Of a DNA stretch of 64,000 nt, positions 1 to 8,190 are shown piece by piece (positions within the stretch are counted from its first letter, which is position 1; each line of letters starts with the position of its first letter). The notes under the pieces were generated by a model. The model was not told the DNA's origin and did no database searches. It worked only from the letters and a program-made list of their open reading frames with translations. The stretch spans positions 1-64,000 of the forward strand of contig NZ_JANHLE010000029.1 in NCBI RefSeq assembly GCF_028682475.1, given 5' to 3'. Source of the stretch: Pseudomonas putida. Its GTDB lineage: Bacteria; Pseudomonadota; Gammaproteobacteria; Pseudomonadales; Pseudomonadaceae. The position numbers were made by a program, and so were the translations under genes.

Positions 1-2
1 CG

Positions 3-275
3 CCGCCAGCCGTCTACAGCGAGCTTCAGAGCCTGTTGCGCCGCCGAGCCGTGATGGTGGCTTCGCGGACCAGCATGTTGCAGAGCTGGACCAACGAGAA
101 ATCGATGCGAAAGGCATTCGACGGTGTTCTCAAAGAGATGGCCAAGGTGGATCTGCTCCTGCGCAAGAGGATCAAAGATCTGCTGCGCGAGGCTGATTTA
201 CTTGAGCAAGTCGAACGCTGTCAGGCGATTGAAGGTATCGGTTTTCTTCGATCAGCCCGATGTAGGCGCTTTTGA
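3..275 (+). pseudogene. IS110-type transposase fragment (truncated)
   Basis: An open frame enters from the left edge and reads a charged helical segment (ELQSLLRRR near its start, then LLRKRIKDLLREADLLEQ and QAIEGIGFL). This pattern resembles the central linker of IS110/IS1111-family transposases, just before the C-terminal domain. The frame is lost after GIGFL, where the sequence stops matching and hits a stop about 10 codons later, so the C-terminal catalytic half is absent. The N-terminal half would lie outside the window. The assignment rests on motif resemblance only. This is a decayed insertion-sequence remnant, not a functional transposase. Confidence 0.5.
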
Positions 276-381
276 CCAACGGCCACTGCGCCACCTCCAG
301 CAGCACCTCGGCGTCGAACGCCTGGTGCAACAATCGCCCTACAGACAGGGCATAACGGACTAAGTGATAGTCACTCGGCTA
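244..381 (-). pseudogene. Unrecognised gene fragment abutting the transposase remnant
   Basis: On the minus strand this stretch reads as a protein-like segment (RYALSVGRLLHQAFD, then VLLEVAQWPLVKSAYIGL). It has no plausible start codon, since a TAG lies just upstream in frame, and on its other side it runs into the opposite-strand transposase fragment. The amino-acid composition looks like real protein more than random translation, so it may be a piece of a gene broken by the insertion sequence. I do not recognise the family. Confidence 0.25.
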
Positions 382-467
382 ATGTATCTGATCGAGATTC
401 CCTCAGTCGAAAAGATCAAAGCAGCAAAACCGGGAAGAACAACTCCGAAATAGAACGAGGAGCGTTT

Positions 468-707
468 ATGTATTTATGCATCACTGGCTTTTTACCCGAT
501 AATTTTGAAGACACCTCATTGAAATATGAGCTTGCCATCGACGCTACCTTTAACAATCAGATTGTTCAGCTTCTTGGGCATAAAATCCTAAGTGAAATGG
601 CAAGCGGGGAATGGTTGCTATCCGCCGATCAGGTCCTGCAGATTGCCACGCTGATCAATGAGCAAATCCCGAGCGAGCTGGATATATTCATTGGTGTCGA
701 GGCCTAG
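468..707 (+). CDS. Small hypothetical protein, first of two tandem paralogues
   Basis: The 79-residue product is acidic, starts MYLCITGFLPDNFE, and ends PSELDIFIGVEA. A clear Shine-Dalgarno (gaggagc) precedes the ATG by about 6 bases. There is no signal peptide and no membrane segment. The next gene is a diverged copy that shares the MxLCIxGF start, an FN motif near residue 28, a TxxxQIxxI-like segment and the IPxExDIxIxVxA end. Base composition is visibly richer in A and T than the chromosomal genes to the right, and an insertion-sequence fragment lies upstream, so recent acquisition is likely. Small acidic tandem paralogues beside mobile-element debris can be orphan immunity proteins, but nothing in the sequence proves that. 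Function unknown. Confidence 0.6.
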   Translation: MYLCITGFLPDNFEDTSLKYELAIDATFNNQIVQLLGHKILSEMASGEWLLSADQVLQIATLINEQIPSELDIFIGVEA

Positions 708-744
708 CGTCAGAACAACACCAAAATAAGCATAGGGAGCAGTT

Positions 745-986
745 ATGTTTTTATGTATCGCAGGTTTTTCCCTGATGGCCACGAAAACCAATTCGTGCAA
801 TTCGAATTAGACGTAGCACCAGCGTTCAATCAGGCCGTGCTTGAAGTGGTTGTCTGGGAGTCCCTTCAAGCCGGTTTAAAAGAGGGTGTTGTAGACCTTA
901 CAACGACACAAATTACGCAAATCGAGACGATTCTTGGTAGATCCATACCGCGAGAATTTGATATCTGCATCAGTGTTATGGCGTAG
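745..986 (+). pseudogene. Second small paralogue, frameshifted in a T-run
   Basis: The expected start is the ATG at 745, preceded by GGGAGC. It reads MFLCIAGF, matching the first eight residues of the upstream paralogue, and then leaves frame and stops after 21 codons. The rest of the homology (FPDGHENQFVQFELDV through REFDICISVMA) is in the frame of an ATG at 753. Adding one T to the five-T run at 765-769 restores a continuous 80-residue protein, matching the 79-residue neighbour. The gene is therefore either frameshifted, phase-variable, or affected by a base-calling error. A 77-residue product from 753 (MYRRFFPDG start) is possible but would lack the conserved N-terminus and be poorly spaced from the Shine-Dalgarno. 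Function unknown. Confidence 0.55.
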
Positions 987-1148
987 TGCTTTGCGGAGTT
1001 TGCCGCTGAAAAAGGGCAGAAAAAGCCTGGAGGCATGGGGTATCGACAAAACTCAGAGGCCCGAGAATTTCAACGCAAGAAAGAGAGAGAGCACACCCGG
1101 CATTGTAACGTAAACTCGCGCCCCGCCCCAAAGGACCCGGAGAGCCCC

Positions 1149-2051
1149 ATGAGCCCCATCGCCATCACCCGCCTGTTGATTCTTGCCGCTGTCTGGGGGG
1201 CCAGCTTTCTGTTCATGCGCATCATCGCGCCGGTCCTCGGTACAATGCCCACCGCGTTCTTTCGGGTGTCGATCGCCTGCCTGGGCCTGCTGGTGATTCT
1301 CGCCCTGCTGCGGGTGCGCTGGGACTTCAACGGCAAGCTCAAAGCCTGTCTGGTGCTGGGCATGATCAACTCGGGAATCCCGGCCACCCTTTATTCGGTG
1401 GCGGCCCAGGTGCTGCCGGCCGGTTACTCGGCAATCTTCAATGCCACCACGCCGCTGATGGGCGTGCTGATTGGTGCGCTGTTCTTCCGTGAGCCGATGA
1501 CTCTGGCCAAGCTCAGCGGGATTTTCCTTGGACTGTTCGGTGTCGGCATTCTCAGCGGTGCGGGCCCGGTGGCGTTTGACCAGCAACTGCTGCAAGGAGC
1601 CCTTTCCTGCCTGGCGGCGACCACCTGTTACGGCTTTGCCGGTTTTCTCGCACGGCGCTGGCTCGACCAACAGGGCGGCCTCGACAGCCGCTTGTCGGCC
1701 CTGGGCAGCATGATGGGCGCGACCTTGTTGCTGTTGCCGCTGTTTGCTTACAGCGTGGTCACCCAGCCCCTGGCGAGCTGGGGCGGCTGGGAGGTGTGGC
1801 TGTCGCTGCTGGGCCTGGGCCTGGTGTGTACCGCGTTTGCCTACATTCTGTACTTTCGCCTGCTCAGCGAGATTGGCCCGGTAAAGGCCAGCACCGTGAC
1901 CTTCATGATCCCCGCCTTCGGTGTGCTCTGGGGCGCCTGGCTGCTGGATGAGCCGCTGTCGATGGCGCATCTGTACGGCGGGGTGTTGATTGCTGTGGCG
2001 TTGTGGTTGGTACTCAAGCCGGCGGTGGCGGGCCGGCCCGCTCGGGCCTGA
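1149..2051 (+). CDS. EamA/DMT-family transporter
   Basis: This 300-residue inner-membrane protein has about ten hydrophobic segments in two repeated halves, the layout of the EamA (drug/metabolite transporter) superfamily. The first helix carries the usual AAVWGASFLFMR signature, and the second half has the LGLVCTAFAYILYF and FMIPAFGVLWG segments. The ATG at 1149 was chosen because GGAG lies 6 bases upstream and because it begins directly before the first helix; the frame is open further upstream but that part is not hydrophobic. Substrate cannot be predicted; members export amino acids, metabolites or drugs. It stands alone, upstream of a DUF4265 gene on the same strand after a 113-base gap. 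Confidence 0.85.
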   Translation: MSPIAITRLLILAAVWGASFLFMRIIAPVLGTMPTAFFRVSIACLGLLVILALLRVRWDFNGKLKACLVLGMINSGIPATLYSVAAQVLPAGYSAIFNATTPLMGVLIGALFFREPMTLAKLSGIFLGLFGVGILSGAGPVAFDQQLLQGALSCLAATTCYGFAGFLARRWLDQQGGLDSRLSALGSMMGATLLLLPLFAYSVVTQPLASWGGWEVWLSLLGLGLVCTAFAYILYFRLLSEIGPVKASTVTFMIPAFGVLWGAWLLDEPLSMAHLYGGVLIAVALWLVLKPAVAGRPARA

Positions 2052-2164
2052 AAATGACTCGCTGATCATTGCCGAAGTTGTTGGCGGCCCTCGGCGATAC
2101 TGCCAGTACTGACACCACTGCCAAACCGCATTACGATAGGCCGCCCTCCTGACACGTAACCTCC

Positions 2165-2635
2165 ATGCCCCCCGAGCAACCCCACGCCTACAAGATAGTG
2201 CTCTGGCGCCTGGAACAGGACGCTCAGGGTTACCCACCCGCCTCGGTCGAAGGGCTCTGGGCAAAACCCGGCGCGGCCGGCTATCAGGTCGACAGCATCC
2301 CCTTCTATGCCTACGGCATCGCCCCCGGCGACACCATCAGCATCCGCGAGGAGGGCGAGCAAGCCTGGTTCGAAGCCTTGCAGCATAGCGGTGGCGCTTC
2401 GGTATTGCGCGTACGGGTCAACGCCGCGGACGACCTGGAGCAGGTGCGCACGGCGCTTGAGGAGTTCGGTTGCCGCGCAGAAGTCGAAAAGGCAGTAAGG
2501 ATGCTGGCCGTCGAAATCCCGCCCTCGCAATCACTCGACACCCTGCTCTATTACCTGCTGAGCCAACGCGAGGCCGGCATCCTGGACTTCGAGGAGGGTG
2601 TGCTGCGCCACACCATCCCCGAAGAATTTCGCTGA
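2165..2635 (+). CDS. DUF4265 domain-containing protein
   Basis: The 156-residue soluble protein has the character of the DUF4265 family: an N-terminal beta-rich part (YKIVLWRLEQD, then GYQVDSIPFYAYGIAPGD) followed by a section with alternating hydrophobics. There is no signal peptide or membrane segment. The family has no established biochemical role; some members lie near toxin-immunity or polymorphic-toxin genes, but no toxin gene is next to this one. It ends 4 bases before the convergent EamA gene on the other strand, so the two transcripts probably run into each other. Confidence 0.7.
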   Translation: MPPEQPHAYKIVLWRLEQDAQGYPPASVEGLWAKPGAAGYQVDSIPFYAYGIAPGDTISIREEGEQAWFEALQHSGGASVLRVRVNAADDLEQVRTALEEFGCRAEVEKAVRMLAVEIPPSQSLDTLLYYLLSQREAGILDFEEGVLRHTIPEEFR

Positions 2636-2639
2636 AGGC

Positions 2640-3521
2640 TTACGCCTCGGCCAGGCGCGCCGCTGGCTTGCGGAACACGAACAGCAGGCCGATCACGATC
2701 AGCCCCATCCCCAACAGGCTCAGCGCCGCCAGGCGGTTATCGAAGATCAGGTAGTCCATGACTGCGGTCACCGCAGGCACCAGGTAGAACAGGCTGGTGA
2801 CATTGACCAGGTTGCCCTTGGCAATCAGCCGATACAGCAACAAGGTCGCCAGCAGCGAGACCACCAGCCCCATCCACAGCAAAGCACCGATGAAGCTGCC
2901 CGTCAGTTCGACATGCAGTGGCTGCAACGGCGCAAACAGCGCACACATCAGCAGCCCGGCGCTGTACTGCAGCGGCAAGGTCCCCATGGGGTTGCTGGTG
3001 ATGCGTTTTTGCATGATCGAACCCGCGGTCATGCTCGCCAGCGCCAGCAACGCAAAGAGCATCCCCATCAGGGAAACCCCGCCCAGGTTGAGGCCTTGAT
3101 AGACCACCATGATCAACCCGCTCAAGCCCAGGCCCAGACCGAACAAGCGGCTCCAAGAGCGCTGACGCTCCATCAACACCACGGTGAGGATGGGTTGCAC
3201 GCCCATGACCGTGGCCATGACGCCGGGTGTCACCTGGGTGTTGAGCGCCAACAGGTAGAAAATCTGATAGGCACCGAGCAACACGCAACCGGTGGCCAGC
3301 GCTTGCAGCACCGCCGCGCGCCCGCGCGGCCAGCGTAACTTGAGCAGCGGTGCGAGCAACAACAGACCACACAGGGCCAGGGCCGAACGCATGAGCAGGA
3401 ATGCAAAGGGACTGGCATGCGCCAGGCCCAGCTTGGAGACGATCGCCCCGCTACTCCAGAGCAGGACGAACAGGCTGGTAGTGGCCGCCGAGGCCACGGA
3501 ATCTTTCGATAGAGCAAACAT
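2640..3521 (-). CDS. EamA/DMT-family transporter
   Basis: A 293-residue membrane protein with ten predicted helices in two EamA repeats (FVLLWSSGAIVSKLGL in helix 1; LLWMGLVVSLLATLLLYRL and LFYLVPAVTAVMDYL in the second half). The ATG at 3521 is preceded by AGGTGG at a normal distance; a longer in-frame start upstream would add a polar stretch and is less likely. It is only distantly similar to the EamA protein at 1.1-2.1 kb, so the two are not a recent duplication. It would work in the inner membrane, probably as an exporter of a small metabolite. The substrate cannot be told from sequence. Confidence 0.85.
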   Translation of the reverse strand: MFALSKDSVASAATTSLFVLLWSSGAIVSKLGLAHASPFAFLLMRSALALCGLLLLAPLLKLRWPRGRAAVLQALATGCVLLGAYQIFYLLALNTQVTPGVMATVMGVQPILTVVLMERQRSWSRLFGLGLGLSGLIMVVYQGLNLGGVSLMGMLFALLALASMTAGSIMQKRITSNPMGTLPLQYSAGLLMCALFAPLQPLHVELTGSFIGALLWMGLVVSLLATLLLYRLIAKGNLVNVTSLFYLVPAVTAVMDYLIFDNRLAALSLLGMGLIVIGLLFVFRKPAARLAEA

Positions 3522-3912
3522 GAATGCCACCTGTAATTCGGGCAGATAAGCCGAACGGTGCTGCCCGCTGTGGGCAGCCAACCGTATTCAGTAGGGTGCA
3601 GGTGTGACAGGGCGCAGCGATTGGCCGCTTAGCCCAGCACTACCACGCCTGGTGGTGCGACAACGCACACAACCACGCTACTGACAGGTGGTGGGTAGTG
3701 ACTGATCATGGCCGGCTGCTGACACCCACGCACGACTACCACCGCGTCGGGCGCGGTAGGGAATTCGGTGTTGAGTGGGGAAGCTGGCATGAGCAGGTCT
3801 TCGGTGAGGTGAAGTGGGTTTGACTATAGCGGTGAGTTTATCGCGGGGCAAGCCCGCTCCCACCGGGCCTGCATTCATCCCGGTAGGAGCGGGCTTGCCC
3901 CGCGATGAAGTC
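3522..3912. other. Intergenic stretch of about 390 bases
   Basis: No gene is supported here. The left part, upstream of the EamA gene, holds that gene's promoter and ribosome-binding site and several short GGTGGT/ACCACC-type partial repeats around 3640-3740. The right end holds a REP hairpin (separate entry) downstream of lpxO. One frame on the minus strand stays open across it but has an arginine- and cysteine-rich composition typical of a chance reading through a REP. Confidence 0.5.
3841..3906. repeat. REP inverted pair (cgcggggcaagcccgctcccac type)
   Basis: Two near-identical arms, tcgcggggcaagcccgctcc at 3841 and its inverse ending at 3906, flank about 18 bases. The element sits just past the stop codon of lpxO. 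Such REP pairs are common between Pseudomonas genes and can stabilise or end transcripts. Confidence 0.85.
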
Positions 3913-4848
3913 TTAGAACAACCAGCGATATAACAGGTAAGCCACCACCACCGCCAGCACCGGACGCAACACCCGGTAAGCCTTCGGGTTGGCACGCTTG
4001 AACTGTTTGACCTGGCCGCTGATCACATTGCTGAAGCGCTTGCTCCAGGCATACGCCTGGTTGATTCCGCCAACACGCTCGTCATCGGTGTTCTGCGGCG
4101 CAGTGGCGCGGCCCAGGAAGGCACTGACCTTGCGGTTGATGCGGGTCATCAACGGGCTGTTGAGCGGACGCTCGACGTCGCAGAACAGGATCACCCGCGT
4201 AGTCTCGGTTTCGTTCTTCACCCAGTGCACGTAGGTTTCATCGAACATCACGTCTTCACCATCGCGCCACGCATACGCCTGGCCGTCGACGTAGATTCGG
4301 CAATTATCGGAGTTTGGTGTCGACAGGCCCAGGTGATAACGCAGGGAACCGGCAAACGGGTCACGGTGCGGGTTGAGGTGGCTGCCACCGGGCAGCAGGG
4401 CAAACATCGCGCCCTTGACGTTGGGAATGCTGTTGACCAGTTCGACAGTCTTGGGGCACAGCATTTCGGCCGACGGCAGCGCCTTGTCGTACCACTTCAG
4501 GTAGAAACGCTTCCAGCCCTTCTTGAAGAACGAACCAAAGCCTGCGTCGTTGTCCTTCTCGGCGGCGCGGATGTAACCCTCGTCGAACAGGTGCATGGCC
4601 TCTTCGCGGATAACTTCCCAGTTGTCCTTGAGTACATCGAGCTCGGGAAAGCGCTGGCGGTCCAGGTAGGGCTTGGAGGGCACGCCGGAAAACAGGTACA
4701 TCAGGGCGTTATAGGGGGCGAACAGCGCCGAATGATTGACGAACTGACGCAACATCGGCAAACGCGCCTTGCCGCGCAGGTGCACATACAGCGTGCTGCC
4801 GAAAAACAACAGCAAAACACCTGCCTTGGCGACAAAGGAAACAGTCAT
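3913..4848 (-). CDS. lpxO: LpxO-type lipid A hydroxylase (aspartyl/asparaginyl beta-hydroxylase family)
   Basis: The 311-residue protein has an N-terminal membrane anchor (VAKAGVLLLFFGSTLYV), then the Asp/Asn beta-hydroxylase fold with the iron-binding HxD (HLNPHRDPF) and a later conserved histidine (ETYVHWVKN), and a C-terminal hydrophobic tail (VLAVVVAYLLYRWLF). LpxO enzymes use Fe(II), oxygen and 2-oxoglutarate to add a 2-hydroxyl group to a secondary laurate of lipid A at the inner membrane. The ATG at 4848 is preceded by AAGGAGTG. The gene stands alone, with a REP pair after it. Together with eptA at 25.6-27.2 kb this strain has two lipid A modification enzymes in the window. The family call is firm; the exact acyl chain is inferred. 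Confidence 0.85.
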   Translation of the reverse strand: MTVSFVAKAGVLLLFFGSTLYVHLRGKARLPMLRQFVNHSALFAPYNALMYLFSGVPSKPYLDRQRFPELDVLKDNWEVIREEAMHLFDEGYIRAAEKDNDAGFGSFFKKGWKRFYLKWYDKALPSAEMLCPKTVELVNSIPNVKGAMFALLPGGSHLNPHRDPFAGSLRYHLGLSTPNSDNCRIYVDGQAYAWRDGEDVMFDETYVHWVKNETETTRVILFCDVERPLNSPLMTRINRKVSAFLGRATAPQNTDDERVGGINQAYAWSKRFSNVISGQVKQFKRANPKAYRVLRPVLAVVVAYLLYRWLF

Positions 4849-5010
4849 GCAACACTCCTTGGAATTTCGATCAGGCCATCGCTGCCGGATTAATCGAACA
4901 TCATAAACCGATCTGGCGCCGGTAAAAATAACCGGTGCCAGCATTCAGTGTTAAGGATTGTGCAACAGTGCCCGGCGCTGATTATTGCTCTTGGTCAGCG
5001 CCTGAGCGCT

Positions 5011-5985
5011 TTACTGCTGGTTCTCCTGATCGGTGAACAGGTCGGCGAAGAGCATGCTCGACAGGTAACGCTCGCCGGAATCCGGCAAGATCACCACGAT
5101 GGTCTTGCCCTGCATCTCCGGTTTTTCAGCCAGGCGCACCGCCGCTGCCATCGCCGCACCCGAGGAAATCCCGCAGAGAATCCCCTCCTCCTGCATCAGG
5201 CGCAGGGCCATGGCCTTGGACTCCTCGTCACTGACCAGCTCGACCTGATCGACCATTTTCAGGTCGAGGTTGTTTGGCACGAAACCGGCACCAATGCCCT
5301 GAATCTTGTGCGGGCTGGGCTTGACCTCCTGGCCGGTCATCGTCTGGGTAATCACCGGCGAAGTAAGCGGTTCGACGGCCACGGAAAGGATCGCCTTACC
5401 CTGCGTCAGCTTGATGTAGCGCGACACCCCGGTGATGGTGCCACCGGTGCCGACACCCGCAACCAGCACATCGACCGCGCCGTCTGTATCGTTCCAGATC
5501 TCCGGGCCGGTGGTTTTCTCGTGAATCGCCGGGTTGGCCGGGTTATCGAACTGGGCCGGCATGAAGTACTGGGCAGTGTCACTGGCCACGATTTCACCGG
5601 CCTTCTCGATCGCCCCTTTCATCCCTTTGGCAGGTTCGGTCAACACCAGCTCGGCGCCCAGGGCCTTGAGCACCTTGCGCCGCTCGATGCTCATCGATGC
5701 CGGCATGGTCAGCAGCAGCTTGTAGCCGCGCGCAGCAGCGACAAAGGCCAGGCCGATGCCGGTATTGCCCGAGGTCGGCTCGACTATGGTCATGCCCGGC
5801 TTGAGCTTGCCGCTGCTTTCGGCGTCCCAGATCATGTTCGCGCCGATCCGGCATTTGACCGAATAACCCGGGTTGCGCCCTTCGGTCTTGGCCAGGATGG
5901 TCACGCCGCGCGGGGCGATGCGGTTGATCTGCACCAGCGGCGTATTGCCGATGGAATGCGCGTTGTCAGCAAAGATACGGCTCAT
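5011..5985 (-). CDS. cysK: Cysteine synthase A (O-acetylserine sulfhydrylase)
   Basis: This 324-residue pyridoxal-phosphate enzyme makes cysteine from O-acetylserine and sulfide. The PLP lysine is K44 in YSVKCRIGANM, the same form as enterobacterial CysK. The substrate-binding loop TSGNTG and the phosphate-binding glycine loop GVGTGGTITGVS are both intact, and the C-terminal SSGAA segment is present. Length is normal for CysK. The start at 5985 begins the conserved MSRIFADNAHSIGNTP; the preceding bases hold AAAAAGGAC as ribosome-binding site. It lies divergent from the DUF748 gene and is probably transcribed alone. Confidence 0.95.
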   Translation of the reverse strand: MSRIFADNAHSIGNTPLVQINRIAPRGVTILAKTEGRNPGYSVKCRIGANMIWDAESSGKLKPGMTIVEPTSGNTGIGLAFVAAARGYKLLLTMPASMSIERRKVLKALGAELVLTEPAKGMKGAIEKAGEIVASDTAQYFMPAQFDNPANPAIHEKTTGPEIWNDTDGAVDVLVAGVGTGGTITGVSRYIKLTQGKAILSVAVEPLTSPVITQTMTGQEVKPSPHKIQGIGAGFVPNNLDLKMVDQVELVSDEESKAMALRLMQEEGILCGISSGAAMAAAVRLAEKPEMQGKTIVVILPDSGERYLSSMLFADLFTDQENQQ

Positions 5986-6116
5986 AGCAGGGTCCTTTTT
6001 ATGCACCGGGCGGAAAACTTCAAGGGTAAGCCTGCAACGCCGGTGCGTCCACATCCGGCGAACCCCTGCGGTTGACGGCGGTCAACCGATCACTACCCCA
6101 CCGGAAACTGCCACCG

Positions 6117-7190
6117 ATGAAACGTCGCTACCGCTGGCCCTTGTGGGGGCTGCTGAGCATCGCCCTGTTGCTGCTGGCCCTGCATCTGGCCTTGCCGATG
6201 CTGGTGCGCAACTACCTCAATGACAAACTGGCCGACATGGGCGACTACCGCGGCCAGGTGGCAGATGTCGATCTGGCGCTGTGGCGCGGCGCGTACAAAA
6301 TCAACGGCCTGAACATCGTCAAGACCAGCGGTAAGGTACCGGTGCCGTTTCTCAAGGCACCGTTGATCGACCTGTCGGTCAGCTGGCATGCGCTGTGGTA
6401 TGACCATGCAGTCGTCGCAGAAGTACTCTTTGTGCGCCCCGAGCTCAACTTCGTCGACGGCGCCAGCAAGCAGACGACACAGACCGGCCAGGGTACCGAC
6501 TGGCGCAAGCAGCTGGAGAAACTGCTGCCCATCACCCTCAACGAAGTCCGCATCGATAACGGCACCCTGACCTTTCGCAACTTCACCTCCAAACCAGCGG
6601 TCAATCTCAAGGCTACGCAGCTGGATGCCAGCATCCGTAATCTGACCACCGTCGAAGACCTCAAGGGCCGACGCGATGCCCGCTTCGACGGCAAGGCCCG
6701 TCTGCTGGGCGATGCAACGGTTGAAAGCAGCGCCACCTTCGACCCCTTCAGCAATTTCGAAGACTTCCAGTTTCGTCTGCGTGCTACCGGCATCCAGCTG
6801 CGCCGGCTCAATGACTTCGCCAGCGCCTACGGCAAGTTCGACTTCAATGCCGGCCATGGCGATCTGGTGATTGAGGCCGACGCGCAAAAAGGCCAACTCA
6901 GCGGTTACATCAAACCGCTGCTACGCGACGTGGACGTGTTCAACTGGCAGCAGGACGTGAAGAACGAGGACAAGGGCTTTTTCCGCTCGATCTGGGAAGC
7001 GCTGGTCGGCGGTGGTGAAACCGTGCTGAAAAATCAGCGCAAGAACCAGTTCGCCACCCGCGTGGAACTGCACGGCAGCGTGCATCAACGCGATATCAAC
7101 GCCTTCGAAGCGTTCTTGCAGATCCTGCGTAATGGCTTCATTCAGGCCTTCAATGCACGCTATGAGCAGCCACCCCCCAAGTCTGACTAA
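6117..7190 (+). CDS. DUF748 domain-containing membrane-anchored protein
   Basis: A 357-residue protein with one N-terminal transmembrane anchor (WGLLSIALLLLALHLAL) and a long periplasmic region in the AsmA/DUF748 style: repeated beta-rich stretches with GLNIVKTSGKVPVPFL, PITLNEVRIDNGTLTF and KLRG-like segments. DUF748 proteins belong to the AsmA-like group, some members of which form periplasmic bridges for lipids, but this family's role is not firmly known. The ATG at 6117 is preferred because it begins the KRRYRW positively charged start of the anchor; an earlier in-frame start exists at 6072. It is followed after 137 bases by the MoxR gene. Confidence 0.75.
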   Translation: MKRRYRWPLWGLLSIALLLLALHLALPMLVRNYLNDKLADMGDYRGQVADVDLALWRGAYKINGLNIVKTSGKVPVPFLKAPLIDLSVSWHALWYDHAVVAEVLFVRPELNFVDGASKQTTQTGQGTDWRKQLEKLLPITLNEVRIDNGTLTFRNFTSKPAVNLKATQLDASIRNLTTVEDLKGRRDARFDGKARLLGDATVESSATFDPFSNFEDFQFRLRATGIQLRRLNDFASAYGKFDFNAGHGDLVIEADAQKGQLSGYIKPLLRDVDVFNWQQDVKNEDKGFFRSIWEALVGGGETVLKNQRKNQFATRVELHGSVHQRDINAFEAFLQILRNGFIQAFNARYEQPPPKSD

Positions 7191-7327
7191 GTCACCGAGT
7201 GACGAGCCATTCAGAGACTGAATGGGCCGTCTGCGTTCCCAGTCGACCAGAGCCCGCGTTATAGTCGTGCATGACAATTTTTCTGCCAGGGGCCATGTAC
7301 CCCGGCACTACGTTAGAGGATCGGTTC

Positions 7328-8173
7328 ATGAAGTTCGAAGGCACCAGCACCTACGTCGCCACCAACGACCTGAAACTGGCAGTCAACGCGGCGATCACCC
7401 TGGAACGGCCACTGCTGGTCAAGGGCGAACCCGGCACCGGCAAGACCATGCTCGCCGAACAGTTGGCCGAGTCCTTTGGCGCCAAGCTGATCACCTGGCA
7501 CATCAAGTCGACCACCAAGGCTCATCAGGGCCTCTACGAGTACGATGCGGTCAGCCGCCTGCGTGACTCGCAACTGGGCGTGGACAAGGTCCACGACGTG
7601 CGCAACTACCTGAAGAAGGGCAAGCTCTGGGAGGCGTTCGAAGCCGAAGAGCGGGTGATTCTGCTGATCGACGAAATCGACAAGGCCGACATCGAGTTCC
7701 CCAACGACCTGTTGCAGGAACTGGACCGGATGGAGTTCTACGTTTACGAAATCGACGAGACGATCAAGGCCAAGCAGCGCCCGATCATCATCATTACCTC
7801 GAACAACGAAAAAGAGCTGCCGGACGCCTTCCTGCGCCGCTGCTTCTTCCACTACATTGCCTTCCCCGACCGCGACACCCTGCAGCGGATCGTCGATGTG
7901 CACTACCCGAACATCAAGAAAGACCTGGTCAGCGAAGCACTAGACGTGTTCTTCGACGTGCGCAAGGTGCCGGGCCTGAAGAAAAAGCCGTCCACCTCGG
8001 AACTGGTCGACTGGCTCAAGCTGCTGATGGCCGACAACATCGGCGAAGCCGTGCTGCGCGAACGTGATCCGACCAAGGCCATCCCGCCGCTGGCCGGTGC
8101 CCTGGTGAAAAACGAACAGGACGTGCAACTGCTCGAGCGTCTGGCCTTCATGAGCCGTCGCGGTAATCGCTGA
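7328..8173 (+). CDS. MoxR-family AAA+ ATPase
   Basis: The 281-residue ATPase has a perfect Walker A (GEPGTGKT, residues 33-40), a Walker B (VILLIDEIDKAD), a sensor-1 segment (PIIIITSNNEKELPDAF) and arginines at LRRCFFHYI. MoxR ATPases act with von Willebrand factor A partners as chaperones that insert cofactors or assemble complexes. The next gene, 17 bases downstream, encodes such a partner, so the pair is almost certainly one operon. The ATG at 7328 is preceded by AGAGGAT at 7 bases; the upstream in-frame ATGs would add a non-conserved extension. The client is not identifiable from the neighbours. Confidence 0.9.
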   Translation: MKFEGTSTYVATNDLKLAVNAAITLERPLLVKGEPGTGKTMLAEQLAESFGAKLITWHIKSTTKAHQGLYEYDAVSRLRDSQLGVDKVHDVRNYLKKGKLWEAFEAEERVILLIDEIDKADIEFPNDLLQELDRMEFYVYEIDETIKAKQRPIIIITSNNEKELPDAFLRRCFFHYIAFPDRDTLQRIVDVHYPNIKKDLVSEALDVFFDVRKVPGLKKKPSTSELVDWLKLLMADNIGEAVLRERDPTKAIPPLAGALVKNEQDVQLLERLAFMSRRGNR

Positions 8174-8190
8174 GCCCGGGGGCAATTGCC

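Noticed and set aside
3678..3995. A 105-codon minus-strand frame near lpxO
   Set aside because: It reads through a REP pair and into lpxO in another frame; its Arg/Trp/Cys-rich composition is typical of such chance frames.
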